The notes under the pieces were generated by a model, which saw only the letters and a list, made by a program, of their open reading frames with translations, was not told the DNA's origin and did no database searches. Of a stretch of 64,000 nt of DNA, positions 10,722 through 22,230 are shown piece by piece. How positions within the stretch are numbered: the first letter of the stretch is position 1; every line of letters begins with the position of its first letter. The DNA comes from Sepiola atlantica (Eukaryota > Mollusca > Cephalopoda > Sepiida > Sepiolidae), in NCBI GenBank assembly GCA_963556195.1, contig OY744532.1, positions 100,509,706 through 100,573,705 on the forward strand, given 5' to 3'. The translations under genes and the position numbers were made by a program.

Positions 10722-11175
10722 GTTTGTAACATCATCATTATCATATTTAGTTCAACGTCCGTTTTACCCACTGGCATGTCTTGGACGACTTTTAAAAATT
10801 GACTTCCAAACTAACCTATCTCTGACCAGGTGTTTATTTATCCCTCTTTCTCTCAAGTCTGTCTTCATCACTTCTTCCCATGTTTTCTTTGGCCTTCTAA
10901 TGTGAACTGAACTTGCTACCTCAACTATTCTACATCTACTAACCCCCAAAACTCTCATCCAGTCTTTTAACATCAAATATTCCTGTTCTGCACACATCTC
11001 CCGATACTGTCCAGATGTATTCTTTCTCTGAGGACTTACATTACAACTCCATCACCTCCATCATATAATTCTTATCATTTCTCTCCATGCAACGCATGTC
11101 CTCAACCCTCACTGACCAGGTTTCTCTTTCATGCATCATAATACTGTGTACACATGTCTTCCTGGAATTTCAAAC
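10722..11175 (-). pseudogene. LINE 3' end, same family as 820-1285
   Basis: The minus strand carries EYLMLKDWMRVLGVSRCR, RRPKKTWEEVMKTDLRERG and INKHLVRDRLVWKS. Upstream (11000-11175) are decayed remnants of the MCNVSFKDR/EMCCMERN region. The 3' end runs into ATGATGATG on the minus strand, as in the copy at 820-1285. It is broken by stops and 5'-truncated. Confidence 0.8.
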
Positions 11176-11315
11176 TAAACCTTTCATGTCATAAAAACAG
11201 GAAAGCTTTGGTAAACGTGTAGGAACTTAGTAGTTTATTTCCGAAAATAAATATGGTACACAAGTGAGAATCCTTCACTCTATAATAAAGATCAATGTGT
11301 ATTTATTTGTGTGTG

Positions 11316-11318
<3 letters not shown>

Positions 11319-11350
<32 letters not shown>
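11319..11350. repeat. (TA)n microsatellite
   Basis: Fifteen or so TA units, continued by TACATACATAC. Confidence 0.95.
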
Positions 11351-11353
<3 letters not shown>

Positions 11354-11635
11354 CATACTTACTTCTATCCCATCATGCAAAAGTTAGCGAGTAAAACACC
11401 TGCCTTTTTCTAGCCTCCTGGACAAAACTATTTCAAGAAAGCAAATAGCAAGTTAGACAACCACATTAGACTTACCCCACCCATGATGAATTCGGAAATA
11501 AATCGTTCACTCTATAATAAAAAGTTAACGGTGAGTTTTATATTTTTTTCTTTAGGTCATCAGAAATGATAACAATTTATAAATCAAAACTTAAATAACT
11601 GATGTAATTCTATGATTTTTATATGAATATTTTAG

Positions 11636-11878
11636 TAATCATCACCATCAGGGTTTTTGATCACTCCTGGAGGAGGAAACCCTCCTTGGTTTCCGACACC
11701 TTAGTGGTGACTGTCATTCACAGGTTTTTGTCGGGTTGGCGATGCTATTTGCCCATAGCTAGGTGTCCACATACAGTGCCTGGTATTCCCAAATGGTCAT
11801 TCATCTAGTACTGGCCAGGCTCAACGTTGCTTAACCTCGGTGATCTAACGGGGACTGGTGTGTCAACGTGATTATGCC
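11636..11878 (-). mobile_element. 5S rRNA-headed SINE, body type b
   Basis: On the minus strand the head (11772-11878) follows 5S rRNA order: GTTAGATCACCGAGG, TTAAGCAACGTTGAGCCTGG, CCAGTACTAGATG, ACCATTTGGGAATACCAGG, then CACTGTA. These include the internal A-box and C-box equivalents of a 5S promoter. The body beyond ATGTGGACACCTAGC (11636-11771) differs from the bodies of the other 5S-headed copies. Several positions differ from functional 5S, so this is not a 5S gene. Confidence 0.8.
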
Positions 11879-11984
11879 GAATATTTTGGTAACATATTCA
11901 GAAAAATACAAGTGCGAACACTATCAAAGCATAATTTTTTTGTTTTCATTTTTGACCTAGTAAGATAAAAAGTTGTTAAACGTT

Positions 11985-12235
11985 AACTTCACTCAATCTG
12001 TAAGAGTGTTTTTTAAATGGTCTGAGACCATTCCATCTTGTAGGGGTGTTCAGCTACTACGCAATAGGTTGAATGTTATCATTTTGTATGCCAAACCTTT
12101 CAGATAGCTCCTATTAGTCTTTCTGTAAGTTCCTTCACTGGGGATTGAACTCTCAACCTCTAGTTAGACTATCTCCTGATCGATGCCCTTTTCCACTTGT
12201 CCTGATAAAGGAACTTAGGTAAAATAACATTAACT
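11985..12235 (-). mobile_element. Candidate tRNA-derived SINE
   Basis: The minus strand shows GTGGAAAAGGGCATCG (weak A-box) and GAGAGTTCAATCCCCAG (B-box) at tRNA-like spacing, followed by an anonymous body. There is no second copy in the window. Confidence 0.45.
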
Positions 12236-12870
12236 AATACGAGATATTTAAAAAAAGCTCGGAACACAGAATGAGAACACTTTACTTCAGTGAATTTAAT
12301 AAATGGTTAAGTTGAAAACGACGTACAAGGATTGCCGTGTTGCCTCAGAATTATCTGAATGATCTCCCGTGATATATTCTGGCCAACGTTAGGGGAATAC
12401 GCTCTCCTGTCCGGAAGTTAAGAAACCCCTTCCACGCATGGAACGTCATTGTATCCTCTTTTTGACTAGGCTTTCAAAGCCAGCGGATGTTGTTTGACCG
12501 GCTGACTATCTTAGCATGGCCTTCACAATCACTGGTAGCAGTTGTATAGACTCTCTTTCTGGTAGCTGTCGCCTAGACTCCTGTAACACGTTAACCACCA
12601 CAAATTGGATTAAGTCAGATTTACCTATACATTGTTCATGTATATTCTCTATCTCTGACCCTGGTAACATGTGTTCATATTCATTGTATTGAGACAGTAA
12701 TGGATTCTTTATTTGGTACTAATGTCTGTTCTCCCTTTGTATACCACTTTACTTGTTTTGTAACTTAATTCATCTTTGTCTTTGACAGACTGTCTATCTG
12801 AGTAAATGTGCATGTATGCAAATCCAACTGTTTCTTCACTATTGTCCTTTCTTCATTTTTCTGTTATACA
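12236..12870. other. No supported gene
   Basis: The stretch is of mixed composition, GC-richer near 12370-12600. I find no frame with a recognisable domain and no internal repeat. Confidence 0.35.
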
Positions 12871-13160
12871 GCATAATCACGTTGAAACACCGGTTCTCAT
12901 TAGATCACCAAAGTTAAGCAACGTTAGGACTGGTCAGTACCAAATGGGTGACCATTTGGGAATACCAGGCGTTGTATGTAGGGGGACATCGACACCTTCA
13001 TGCCTCCTCCCCCTGTCCCCTGAAAAACAAAAGTTTACATTGTAATTTCCCCTGATAGGGATATACATGCGACTAGGGACAGCTTTTGTGAATTTAATAT
13101 TCCCTAGAAATTTCCTCCTTGGGAGGAAGCCAGCTCAACCTGGCCAAGGTGAACACCGCA
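12871..13160 (+). mobile_element. 5S rRNA-headed SINE, body type c
   Basis: The head (12871-12977) reads CATAATCACGTTGAAACACC, TTAGATCACCAAAGTTAAGC, GACTGGTCAGTACCAAATGG, GTGACCATTTGGGAATACCA, then GGCGTTGTA. The body starts GGGGGACATCGACACC and differs from those at 11636 and 50578. The right edge is uncertain. Confidence 0.75.
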
Positions 13161-13374
13161 CCAGCTACAGGTACCTCTTTTTTTTCCGTCAAAATGTCGT
13201 CCTCGTGTTTCGGAAAAATATACCCGAACGTGTTATTTTTATTTATTTTTTTTAAACGTAAGCGCCAAGATACTTGCAAGCTTTACAATCGCAAATGTCA
13301 TCTAATGAGTCTATATATTTTCACAAGCAAGGTTTCATAGGATGTATGCCACGTTAGAATGTGTTGATGGTTTT

Positions 13375-13635
13375 CTTTCTCTCTCGCTCTCGTTTTCTCT
13401 CTCTCTCGCTCTCGTTTTCTCTCTCTCTCTCTTTCTCTCTCGCTCTCTCTCGCTCTCTCTCGCTCTCTCTCGCTCTCTTTCTCGCTCTCGTTTTCTCTCT
13501 CGCTCTCTTTCTCGCTCTCGTTTTCTCTCTCGCTCTCTTTCTCGCTCTCGTTTTCTCTCTCGCTCTCTTTCTCGCTCTCGTTTTCTCTCTCGCTCTCTTT
13601 CTCGCTCTCGTTTTCTCTCTCGCTCTCTCTTTTTC
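13375..13635. repeat. CT-rich minisatellite, 30-bp unit
   Basis: Between about 13490 and 13630 a 30-base unit (CGCTCTCTTTCTCGCTCTCG then TTTTCTCTCT) repeats about five times, after less ordered CTCTCG sequence. S/L/R- or E/R-rich open frames on both strands are repeat artefacts. Confidence 0.9.
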
Positions 13636-13684
13636 TCTGCACACTTCCAGCTAACTCTGTCGTCATTATCAAGGATTCAGTATT

Positions 13685-14066
13685 GATTTACTCCTCTCCA
13701 GGAGTTAGGCACAAGGCCAGTTTTTATCTTACTCCCACAAGTAAGATGTGACCCAAAGTCGGGTCGGGAAAGTGGGGTTTGAAAAGCCAGCGGCCGAGAG
13801 GTGAGCACTCGGGCCATTTAAAAATTGCCTGAGCAGCCCTGTCGGCATTCCCCGGTAGGGGCGCCTCAGACAGTAAGCAATAAACTTACTCCTCCCCCAA
13901 AGAGGGGAGGCAAAGCCTGGGAGGGTGGACCTCCTAAAACTGCACAGGACAGACCCATTAACCGGCGTAAGTCAAGACCCGAAGGCCAAGACAATACCAG
14001 TTTATGGGGTGCAGTATTCATCGGAACAGATACTACACTTTGATCTTAGCCAAAAGGCCAAGAACA
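13685..14066 (-). mobile_element. U2-headed SINE, type 1, with target duplication
   Basis: On the minus strand it opens TTGGCCTTTTGGCTAAGATC, AAAGTGTAGTATCTGTTC, matching U2 snRNA nt ~10-45. The body carries GGTATTGTCTTGGCCTTCGG, CTGTCCTGTGCAGTT, CCTCCCAGGCTTTGCCTCCC, GTTTATTGCTTACTG and GGGAATGCCGACAGGG. The 3' tail has CTTGTGCCTAACTCC, a CTCCTGGAG hairpin and AGTAAAT. TCAGTATT lies on both sides (13677-13684 and 14067-14074), a plausible target-site duplication. It lacks the U2 Sm site, so it is not a functional U2 gene. Confidence 0.85.
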
Positions 14067-15110
14067 TCAGTATTTCTCAGCAAGTAATCGTTACCATACG
14101 TGATAGAAAAAGAAGCACTTGGATCAGATGGCAAACTGGAATAAATGACATCACCACCACCATACGAACGGCAAAAGATAGGCAGTTCACCCAGTTCACC
14201 TTTCGAGGTATGCAGACAACAGGTGGACATATAGAGCGACAGTTGCATTTATGGACGATACTATTTTTAAAAATGATTTGCGAGAGTTGATAATGAGTTA
14301 TTGGGAGGTTAGTGTATATCAACTTGATGTACAATAACCCCTCTTCAAAAAAAGAAGAAAAAAAAACTTCAGACAAACTAAACCAAACCTATGGCCCCAA
14401 ATTCTTCTTGTAAACTTGTCAGACTCCTCCTATTAAAGAAAAAATAAATTTAACCATAGCTCTTAAAAAATTCAACCATAGTTCTTAGTAGCATTGGGAG
14501 AAAGTTCTCTCTTTTGGAAAAAAAAAAAAAAAAAGTATTGAGTCATAAAACGCATTCCGTTGCCAACAAGGGGAGGCAACTCAACTTTTTTTTTCTTTCT
14601 TGGCTCTGCACTTTTGTTTATTTTTATAGCTAATTTTATTCGCCACTCTCATCCTCATCTTTGCTGTACGAAAATCCTGTGCAGGTTCTGCACAAACCAA
14701 CCCACCCATTGCTACAAGACTTCTCTTTTGACTCTTGCTTTCTGATTCGTCCTCTTTGTCTTCCCTTGCCCCCAAAACAAAATTGATAACTGACTACAAC
14801 TAGAAGCTAATGATGCTCCCTCAACCAAACTCAAGCCCAATCTCCCTCTATACCATATACCCCCCCCTCTTTGTCTTCCTATATTTTCGTCTTTCTTTTT
14901 TTGTTGTTGTTGTTCCTGCCCTTCACACACTGGCAATATTAATCATTATCTCTGTTTTCAAAATATTGATTCGTTGGTTTCACTTTCCAGTGCAAAAACT
15001 AGACAATTGGTCGACCATTCGAGTAAAACGATCAATCCTTCAAAGTATTTGATTTTTATCTCAAACGCAGTAAAAATATACAACAAACTATTATGATCAT
15101 TGCTGTTGTT
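14067..15110. other. No supported gene
   Basis: Unstructured sequence with A runs (14517-14534) and short frames without domains. The TTGTTGTTGTTG run near 14902 and others are simple repeats. Confidence 0.4.
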
Positions 15111-15115
15111 GTTGT

Positions 15116-15146
15116 CGTCATCATCATCATCATCATCATCATCATA
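15116..15146. repeat. (ATC)n microsatellite
   Basis: About ten ATC units. The D-run in the minus-strand frame across it is an artefact. Confidence 0.95.
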
Positions 15147-15582
15147 TATTGTAATTTTCTTTAAAGGGGTATTCAACTTTTCTTAGAGTCCTTCAGAGAG
15201 GGAAACAGATGAGAATGAAAATTAAAAGGGGAGAGAGTGGAAGAGTAAAAAGAAACTAAAGACGAGAGAGGGGAAGAGAGAGAGAGAAATAGAATAGAGA
15301 GTGGGAGGGGGAGGAGAAATAGATGTGAGAGAAAGAGATTAGGAAAAGAGAGATTTTAAAAACTTAAACCTTAAATCCTCAATTTTTTTTACTTATCTAT
15401 GGGAGAGAGCGGAGGAAGGGAGGAAAGGAAAGTTTGGTGATGCCCGGGACCAACTCCTTAATTCTATGTCCCAAAGACTCCAGTATAAGTCCTATTACTG
15501 ATAAATATTATGAGAAAAAGAAGCAGTTTAAATATGATTGTATGCCTCCACCCCCATTTGAATGTCCGGAACCCCCTCAATA

Positions 15583-15747
15583 CACCTCTCTCTCTCTCTC
15601 TATTTATATCTTTCTCTCTATTTATATCTTTCTCTCTATTTATATCTTTCTCTCTATTTATATCTTTCTCTCTCTCCCTCTATTTATATCTTTCTCTCTC
15701 TCTATTTATATCTTTCTCTCTCTATTTATATATCTCTCTTTCTCTAT

Positions 15748-15834
<87 letters not shown>

Positions 15835-15989
15835 GACACACACCCACATATGTGTGTATATATATATATATATACAGACACACACCCACATATGTGTGTG
15901 TGTATATATATATATATACACACAGACACACACCCACATATGTGTATATATATGTATATACACATACATGTATATACATGTATATACAC

Positions 15990-16037
<48 letters not shown>

Positions 16038-16045
16038 TATATATG
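15583..16045. repeat. Compound microsatellite (TC, TCTATTTATATCTTTC, TA, CA/TG)
   Basis: The order is (TC)n, about six 16-base TCTATTTATATCTTTC units, (TC)n for about 40 bases, (TA)n, then ACACACACCCACATATGTGT units alternating with TA runs, then (TA)n. Long open frames on both strands (Y/I/H/T or S/L-rich) are artefacts. It has strong potential for hairpins and Z-DNA. Confidence 0.95.
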
Positions 16046-16349
16046 CCAGGGTTAAAAAAGAAAAAAAATATTTTCTTTACTTCCTCTCCCTCCAACTCTT
16101 ATGTATTTATTTTACATATGGATCCAAAGGAAAGAAAAAAGATCCACTTATTCATACATCCCATCCTCTCCCCCTCCCTTTTATACTAGGCCTGAACAAT
16201 TTCAAAGTCTTTTCTATACACAGCCTCATCCCACCCCTCCGGATCCCCAGGCTACCACAATTCCAGTTGCTCTCCCTAATTCTTCGCCTCACTCACAACT
16301 CTGGACCCATTTCACTTGTAACTTCACCCTGACTCTCTATAACTAACTT

Positions 16350-17280
16350 ACATTTGACCACCAAGCCAATTTGCCCCCCTCCCCCCCTCCCCCAATATTC
16401 CTCTTTTTTTTCTCTTAATGTGAGTTCCATTCATCCAATACCATTCAACAAATGGTCTATCTCATATAATTCCTGTGGCATTTTCCAATCTCTCAGTTAT
16501 ATATTTGGGTTTTCATATTTGGATGTTGTTGTTTTTTTTTCTTCTCTTTCTCTTCTCCCTCTTTCTTTCTATACCACTCTTTCCTAAAAATGCTAATGGT
16601 GCCGCCGTCGGTATTTACCAAACTGATGCCTAATTACCGATAATTGAGGGGCCCTGTATCTGGTGTTTGCAAGTCGCCCTTTTCACTAGATAAATTACTT
16701 ACTAACTTATGTAATTATTATTATTATTTTTTTCTTTCTTTTTCTTCATCATTTTTCGTAGTCGTCTGCCGCCGCCGGCTTCCTCTTCTTCCCTTTCCCT
16801 TCTTGATGGTCAGTACTGGTCTGATCCATACCAAGAAGCAGCAGCAGTAACTTATCCATCTGCTAACCAGCCTATGACCATTACATTGTGAAGAGCCCCA
16901 AGCACTGCAAATGCACAGCACACAACAGGAAGTTGAGAGAGAAAGAGACTGAGAGAGGGGGAGAGAGATAGAAAGAGAGAGAGAGAGATTCGGACCGACA
17001 GACGGACGGACGGATATACTAAAAAAAAAAAAAAAAACAAACAAAAAAAAAAACTTGTTAGTAAGGCTCCATCCAACAGTTTCTCTGTTTCGGTCAGGGT
17101 CTCGGGAACCTCAATGTGGGTTGGTCTCTGTTTGAACCCTCAGCAACAGGTATTATTCCGTTTGTCATTACTTGTCTATTTTCAGAATGTGTATGTGTGT
17201 CCGGCTAAATCTGTACGTCTCTTAGTAGAATCATGTGTATGCGTGCATGAAATATTTGTACATAATGAATATTTCAAAAA
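16350..17280. other. No supported gene; short simple repeats
   Basis: Includes GAGAGA sequence (16930-16988), a CGGACGGACGGA run near 17000 and A runs near 17022-17053. I see no exon with convincing splice sites. Confidence 0.4.
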
Positions 17281-17284
17281 TAAT

Positions 17285-17375
17285 TTGGCCTGAAGAAGCT
17301 TCAGCCTGTGTCGAGCTTAAGCTGATACATGCACGTGTGTAGCCAGAAATGTTTGTATAAATAAAGCTTTATACT
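17285..17375 (+). repeat. Short CCTGAAGAAG hairpin repeat
   Basis: CCTGAAGAAGCTTCAGCC is followed by GTGTGTAGCCAGAAATG and TTTGTATAAATAAAG. The same pieces occur at 41245-41380 and, in opposite orientation, 18055-18165. It lies next to (TA)n tracts. Confidence 0.6.
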
Positions 17376-17601
17376 AAGTAAATATACTGCTTTGCATAGT
17401 ATTTTTAACAAGGTTTGCATATATATATATATATATATAAATACAAAAAAAGTTTTATATACATACAAAAGAAGTTTTATTTATATATATAATATATACA
17501 AAAAGTTATATATATATATATATATATAAGAAGTTTTATATATATATATGTGTGTGTGTATATATATATAATATATATATATACGTACACACACACAAGA
17601 A

Positions 17602-17639
<38 letters not shown>

Positions 17640-17739
17640 CCATGGATTAAGCAAAAGAAGAGTTTTTTATATTCCTTTTTTGAATACTTGATGAATTAAT
17701 AAATATTGTATTTTATCCAATTTGTATTTTCATCATTCA

Positions 17740-17890
17740 TTTTTTTTTATATATATGAGGCTGATGATTTCTTTTGGTAATGAAACATTAACGTTTCTAT
17801 GTAACTTATTTGCCCTAAATATATTTTCTATATTACTAAGCTCTACTCACGTATTAAGCACTGTTGAAGTAAATACTGAAAATATATATA
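17740..17890 (+). repeat. Dispersed repeat family D
   Basis: The end GCACTGTTGAAGTAAATACT is shared with 22608-22790, 57565-57665 (part) and, inverted, 55330-55565. GGTAATGAAACATTAACG corresponds to the AATGAAACATGAACC of the 55330 copy. All copies abut (TA)n. Confidence 0.65.
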
Positions 17891-18054
17891 TATATACAAT
17901 ATATTATATTATCATATATGTGGATATAAATGAAATAGTTATATATATATATATATATATATAATAATCCTGGTAAGTTTATGTCCACAGGGTATACCCC
18001 CAGTGAATCCTAACTGTGTTAAAGGTACTCAAAAATAGAGCCGTATATTCATTT

Positions 18055-18165
18055 GGTATAAAACTTTTTATTTATACAAACATTTTTGGCTACACATTTG
18101 CAGGCATGTTTCAATTCGGCTGGTTTCTAGTTAAAACTTAAAAATGTTTATAAATAGTTTTATAC
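18055..18165 (-). repeat. Short hairpin repeat, inverted copy
   Basis: TTTATACAAACATTTTTGGC and TACACATTTGCAGGC match the 3' half of the copy at 17285-17375 in reverse. AAAAATGTTTATAAATAG at the other end gives it a weak palindrome. Confidence 0.55.
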
Positions 18166-18186
18166 CAAATCTCTCACTATATATAT

Positions 18187-18221
<35 letters not shown>

Positions 18222-18222
<1 letters not shown>

Positions 18223-18400
18223 GAGGGAGTTTGTTTACAGAAAATTAAATTCTATACTATATGGAATGAGTTCATAAGCAAGACGCTCATGAACTCTTTA
18301 AACATGTTTCTGTGTTCATACTTTTAAGTAGTTTGTTTTCTTGCTTATCAACTCATTCCATGTACTAACCGTGTGTGTGTTTAAATTTGATAGAACCACA
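18222..18400. repeat. Palindromic element next to (TA)n
   Basis: GGAATGAGTTCATAAGCAAG on the left pairs with CTTGCTTATCAACTCATTCC on the right. The arrangement resembles the palindrome at 57750-57895 but the sequence is only partly shared. Confidence 0.65.
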
Positions 18401-18684
18401 GTTAATATTAGACACAGAAAGTTTTAAGACGAGTTAAACTTTTTTCTGTGTTATATAATCGAACTCTATCACTTCTGATATTGAGCACTTTAATCGCCAA
18501 TCTCATTTTGATTTGAAGAATTGAATCCTTCATTATTATTTCTTATATATATACATATATATATATATATATTTGCATATCTTTTTCACGGAACTTTTCT
18601 TTTCATTCAATACGTTTTTTTAACAAAAATTATTTTAATAATTTTTAATAATAATTTTCATATTTTTCAAATATTTGAACTTTG

Positions 18685-18885
18685 TTTTTTTCGAAAGCCA
18701 ACTTATCCATCTATATTTCTCCTCTGATAAGATTTCGATCTTTGAAAAAGCCTTGGCTTAAGGAAAGAATAATAAACACTAGTTTATTACTGAATACACC
18801 TTGCATTGAACAATTGAAATTTAAAATAAATCTGGACAATCGTCTCATATTTATCACTCTTTTTTCTTCTATCTCTATATATACA
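18685..18885 (+). repeat. Dispersed repeat family F
   Basis: AAGCCAACTTATCCATCTAT, CCTTGGCTTAAGGAAAGAAT and ACACCTTGCATTGAACAATT all recur in reverse complement at 54055-54250. The two copies are alike over about 190 bases and both end in a (TA)n tract. Confidence 0.75.
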
Positions 18886-18999
18886 CACACACTTATATAT
18901 ATATATATATATATATATAGGTTAATGAACTTAGAATACTAGTTATAGCAATGTCAAAATACCCTTTGATAAGAAGGCTTTCTACACACACACTGTTTA

Positions 19000-19800
19000 T
19001 ATTACTCTTGTATGCATTTTATATTTATGAACTACTTTTTTCCCTGTAAGAAAATTACTAGACATGAAACAATATATAAATACAATAACATGAAATACTT
19101 ATCAATTTACTTATCACCATTATCTTAATTCATTATTAATATCATCTGTATTCTATAATTCTATTTTTTTAATACGGAGTATTTTATTGAAAAAAGAAAC
19201 TAGAGCACACATATATTCAGTATTGCCCTGATGTATGTATATATGTATGTATGTATATATATTTCAATCTTGCAATATATAAATGTGTATGCATATTAAT
19301 GTATTCTGTACAAATAATAGTTATAGCAATAAGCCGGACAATCTTATATTAAGTGTGTGTTTATATATAACCCTGCTAGAAGGTCAGCAGAAATTAATTT
19401 ATTTGTGTGTGTGTGATCTGGGACTGATTCTAAAAGTTACTAACTCCAAAAATGATAAACACTTTTAAACTAAAATTGTAAGTAAGTATAAGTTACTTAC
19501 TTAAAGTTATTGGATTAAATATCTGACAGTTTATGAATATTATTAAGAAGAAAAAAAAAATTTAAATTATTATATTTTATTTAATGGCTTCGTTTCTGTT
19601 AATGAAACCTTGCTCAGTTTTTTTTTCTCTTTTTTTTCTCTTTTTTTTTCCCCCCCAAAAAAAATGTTTTAAAAAACATTTTTTTTACTATTTCATAACA
19701 GTGGATCGCCTCATTAACAAAATGCGCTCAGAGGAAAGTCTTGTTGGTATGATATATGAGGCGTTAAAAAATGTGATAGTTGAAACGTTTCGTTTTTTTC
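19000..19800. other. AT-rich, no supported gene
   Basis: The sequence contains T and A runs and short frames. I saw no shared repeat or conserved coding block. Confidence 0.4.
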
Positions 19801-19829
19801 TTTTTAATATATATATATATATATATATA

Positions 19830-20212
19830 CAGGGTGGGCCAAAATAAGGGTCCTATCTTTAAATTTGAATAACTTGAATTTGAATAACTTCCACAAAATA
19901 AAAGTTAAACTCACCAAACTTTATGTGTGTGTAGACTGACCCTTCCGAGATTTTTTGAAATAAACAAAACAAATTTTAGCCGAAAAACACTTCTTAAAAC
20001 TTACAAAAACTAAAGTATTGTTTTTTACACTGTTTTGAGTTTTTTAAGCAAAAATAATGTTTTCTAAATGAGGGTACGTTCCTTAGGGCTAATACGGCTC
20101 ATGCTTGCTTCGGAAGGGGTCCTTTACTTATTCTAAAAAAAAAATCAAAAAAAAAATCAATAAATAAAAAAGTTATGAATTTTTAAAAATAGGACCCTTA
20201 TTTTTGCCCACC

Positions 20213-20215
<3 letters not shown>
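19830..20215. mobile_element. 386-bp Tc1/mariner-type MITE, copy 1
   Basis: The terminal inverted repeats begin CAGGGTGGGCCAAAATAAGG and end CCTTATTTTTGCCCACCCTG. TA precedes and follows it (19828-19829, 20216-20217), as expected for a Tc1/mariner target duplication. A second 386-bp copy at 54919-55304 differs by about one C/T change and an A-rich stretch. It has no transposase frame and must have moved with a transposase supplied elsewhere. It sits inside a (TA)n tract. Confidence 0.9.

Positions 20216-20286
<71 letters not shown>
20216..20286. repeat. (TA)n microsatellite, 71 bp
   Basis: An uninterrupted TA run directly follows the MITE. The MITE's left flank is also TA, so the element probably inserted into this tract. 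Confidence 0.98.
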
Positions 20287-20289
<3 letters not shown>

Positions 20290-20599
20290 ACTAGACGTAC
20301 ACATTACCCGTTGAGTCACAGCTACTACCACTATTCTATTTTGATTTCATTTTAAAATTCATAAATTGTTACAAATCTTTTCAGACATTCTTATTGCATA
20401 ACTAAAAATACGTCTCTTTGCTTCTATATTATTATTATACAGAAATATTATTTTTGTATTCTTATAAGTAAAACTTATAATTTTGCCATCTAATTTACAT
20501 ATGTGTTTGTGGTATGTATAGACGCACATACGTAAAGTAGATAGCCATGCTGAAAAGAGTCACTCTTTCTCTAAATGTTCACAGAAGCATTAAGAAATA

Positions 20600-20830
20600 T
20601 TAGTGGTTAACTCAACATACAGTGAAAAAGAGTGAGAGAAATCCATATATAGCTGGGAGAGATGGGTGACTTCTTCAGTTAATTACGGCTACTTAGAACA
20701 ATTATAACTAATTTTTTTTTCAAACATAACTCAATCCCTGAACCATATATGAAGTATAATAGATATATTAACTGTTTTCATTCATAAAATTCCAGTTAGT
20801 CAGTAAGCAAACATTTGATTTTTGTTTTTG
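20600..20830 (+). repeat. Dispersed repeat, paired with 52930-53190
   Basis: Both copies share a CAGTGA(A/G)AxAG region, TTAGAACAATTA and TTCAAACATAACTCAATCCC. They are diverged, so the pair is old. Confidence 0.6.
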
Positions 20831-21167
20831 CTTTTATTAGAAGTTTTCAAGCAATTAAAAGAAAAATGTAAATTAACTTATTTTTGAAACAAAAAAAGTT
20901 ATTCCTTGACTCTTAGAATTTTTATTTTCCTTTCAAAATTTTTTTTTTAATATATATATATATATATATTTAATATTTCGCGCTTAAGTTAGTGTCCCCT
21001 GTTTTTGTTTCACTGTTAGATATTTGAACCCCCCCCCCCCTTTTTATTTATGAATTTTCCAACGAATGCTAAGTCTGCGATATCTTGGATTTAGTTAGTT
21101 TCTCTGGGAATTTAAACTGCATTTTCCTTTTGTTTTTCTTTTGTTTAAAATGACTTAAAGCTTCTTT

Positions 21168-21228
<61 letters not shown>

Positions 21229-21670
21229 GGGACACGGCATTGTCCAGACATGGAATGACATCCCAATAATGTGTTCTTTGATATATTTATTCTGAATGGG
21301 TAAATATAGTGAAATCCTTTTCAATTTCAACTTGTGTTATCTCGTTTAATTTTCGGGTTATTTTGATAAAATTTAGATGGAAACAAAATTTTACCCTTTT
21401 CCTTTATAAATTAATTTTTTTTTTCCAGGCTACTTCAAATTAGATCACTATTTTCAGTGACGAGCGATTTATTTTTTATGTGAAAAAATGTTATTTTGTT
21501 TTTTTTCCAAATCTGATGCGCGCGATATTGTATGTCTTTATGCAAATAAAAAATGATCCAATCATAACAATGATAATTTCATCGTATGGTATCCGGGTTT
21601 CGTAAGTTGATCATCAACTAGTCCAGAAGAAAAGGGTCAAACCTTCTTGCTAATACACACACATATATAT
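20831..21670. other. AT-rich with (TA)n at 21172-21225; no supported gene
   Basis: This includes a TA run of about 54 bases and C and T homopolymers. I could not identify a gene or a second copy of the rest. Confidence 0.45.
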
Positions 21671-21674
21671 CGGA

Positions 21675-22180
21675 GAGAACTTGAATGCCTACTAGACACT
21701 TTCCTTGAGTGTCTAAGGTCTCTTTGTACAGGAGTTTGTCAGGACAACCTGGTATGAGGATATTTCCTCCTTTGTAAGAGGAAGTATCCTCATGCCAGGT
21801 TATAAACCGTAACTAAATATTTAAAATAACATGGTATTCAAAGCCCAAATAAGATCCCTTTAATATGACTCTCTCAAACTGGCTTATACAAGGAATGATG
21901 CACCGTCTCCAAATGATGTTGCCTATAGTAACAGCTGGATACTCCACCAGACTAGCGTAATTCTTCTGGAATCTGGTAAGCCCAAGAGATCACAAGAAAG
22001 ATATACTATGACATAATTAACTTGTCAATTGGGGAGAGAAAAATTAATGTTCTTTACTTTTTTAATATTTCAACGTTTGAAAGTAGAACTTTAAAAGAAC
22101 ATTTGAATACCTATGTATCTCATATAGAGATCAAGTATTAGCCCCAAGAAGGGGCCCTTGATTTCTGAGAACTTCGACTG
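21675..22180 (+). mobile_element. ~500-bp dispersed repeat
   Basis: The segment from GAATGCCTACTAGACAC to GGGGCCCTTGATTTC matches 46635-47105 in reverse. Shared blocks include CTTTGTACA, AGTATCCTCATG, CAGCTGGATACTCCAC, CAATTGGGGAGAG and CTCATATAGAGATC. Its superfamily is unknown and it has no coding frame. Confidence 0.7.
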
Positions 22181-22194
22181 AAGTAAAATGAAAC

Positions 22195-22224
<30 letters not shown>

Positions 22225-22230
<6 letters not shown>

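Noticed and set aside
13298..13686. E/R- and S/L-rich frames of ~95-124 residues
   Set aside because: They come from the 30-bp CTCTCG minisatellite on both strands.
15434..16332. 250-residue frames rich in Y, I, T, H, S
   Set aside because: They are translations of compound TA/CA/TC microsatellites.
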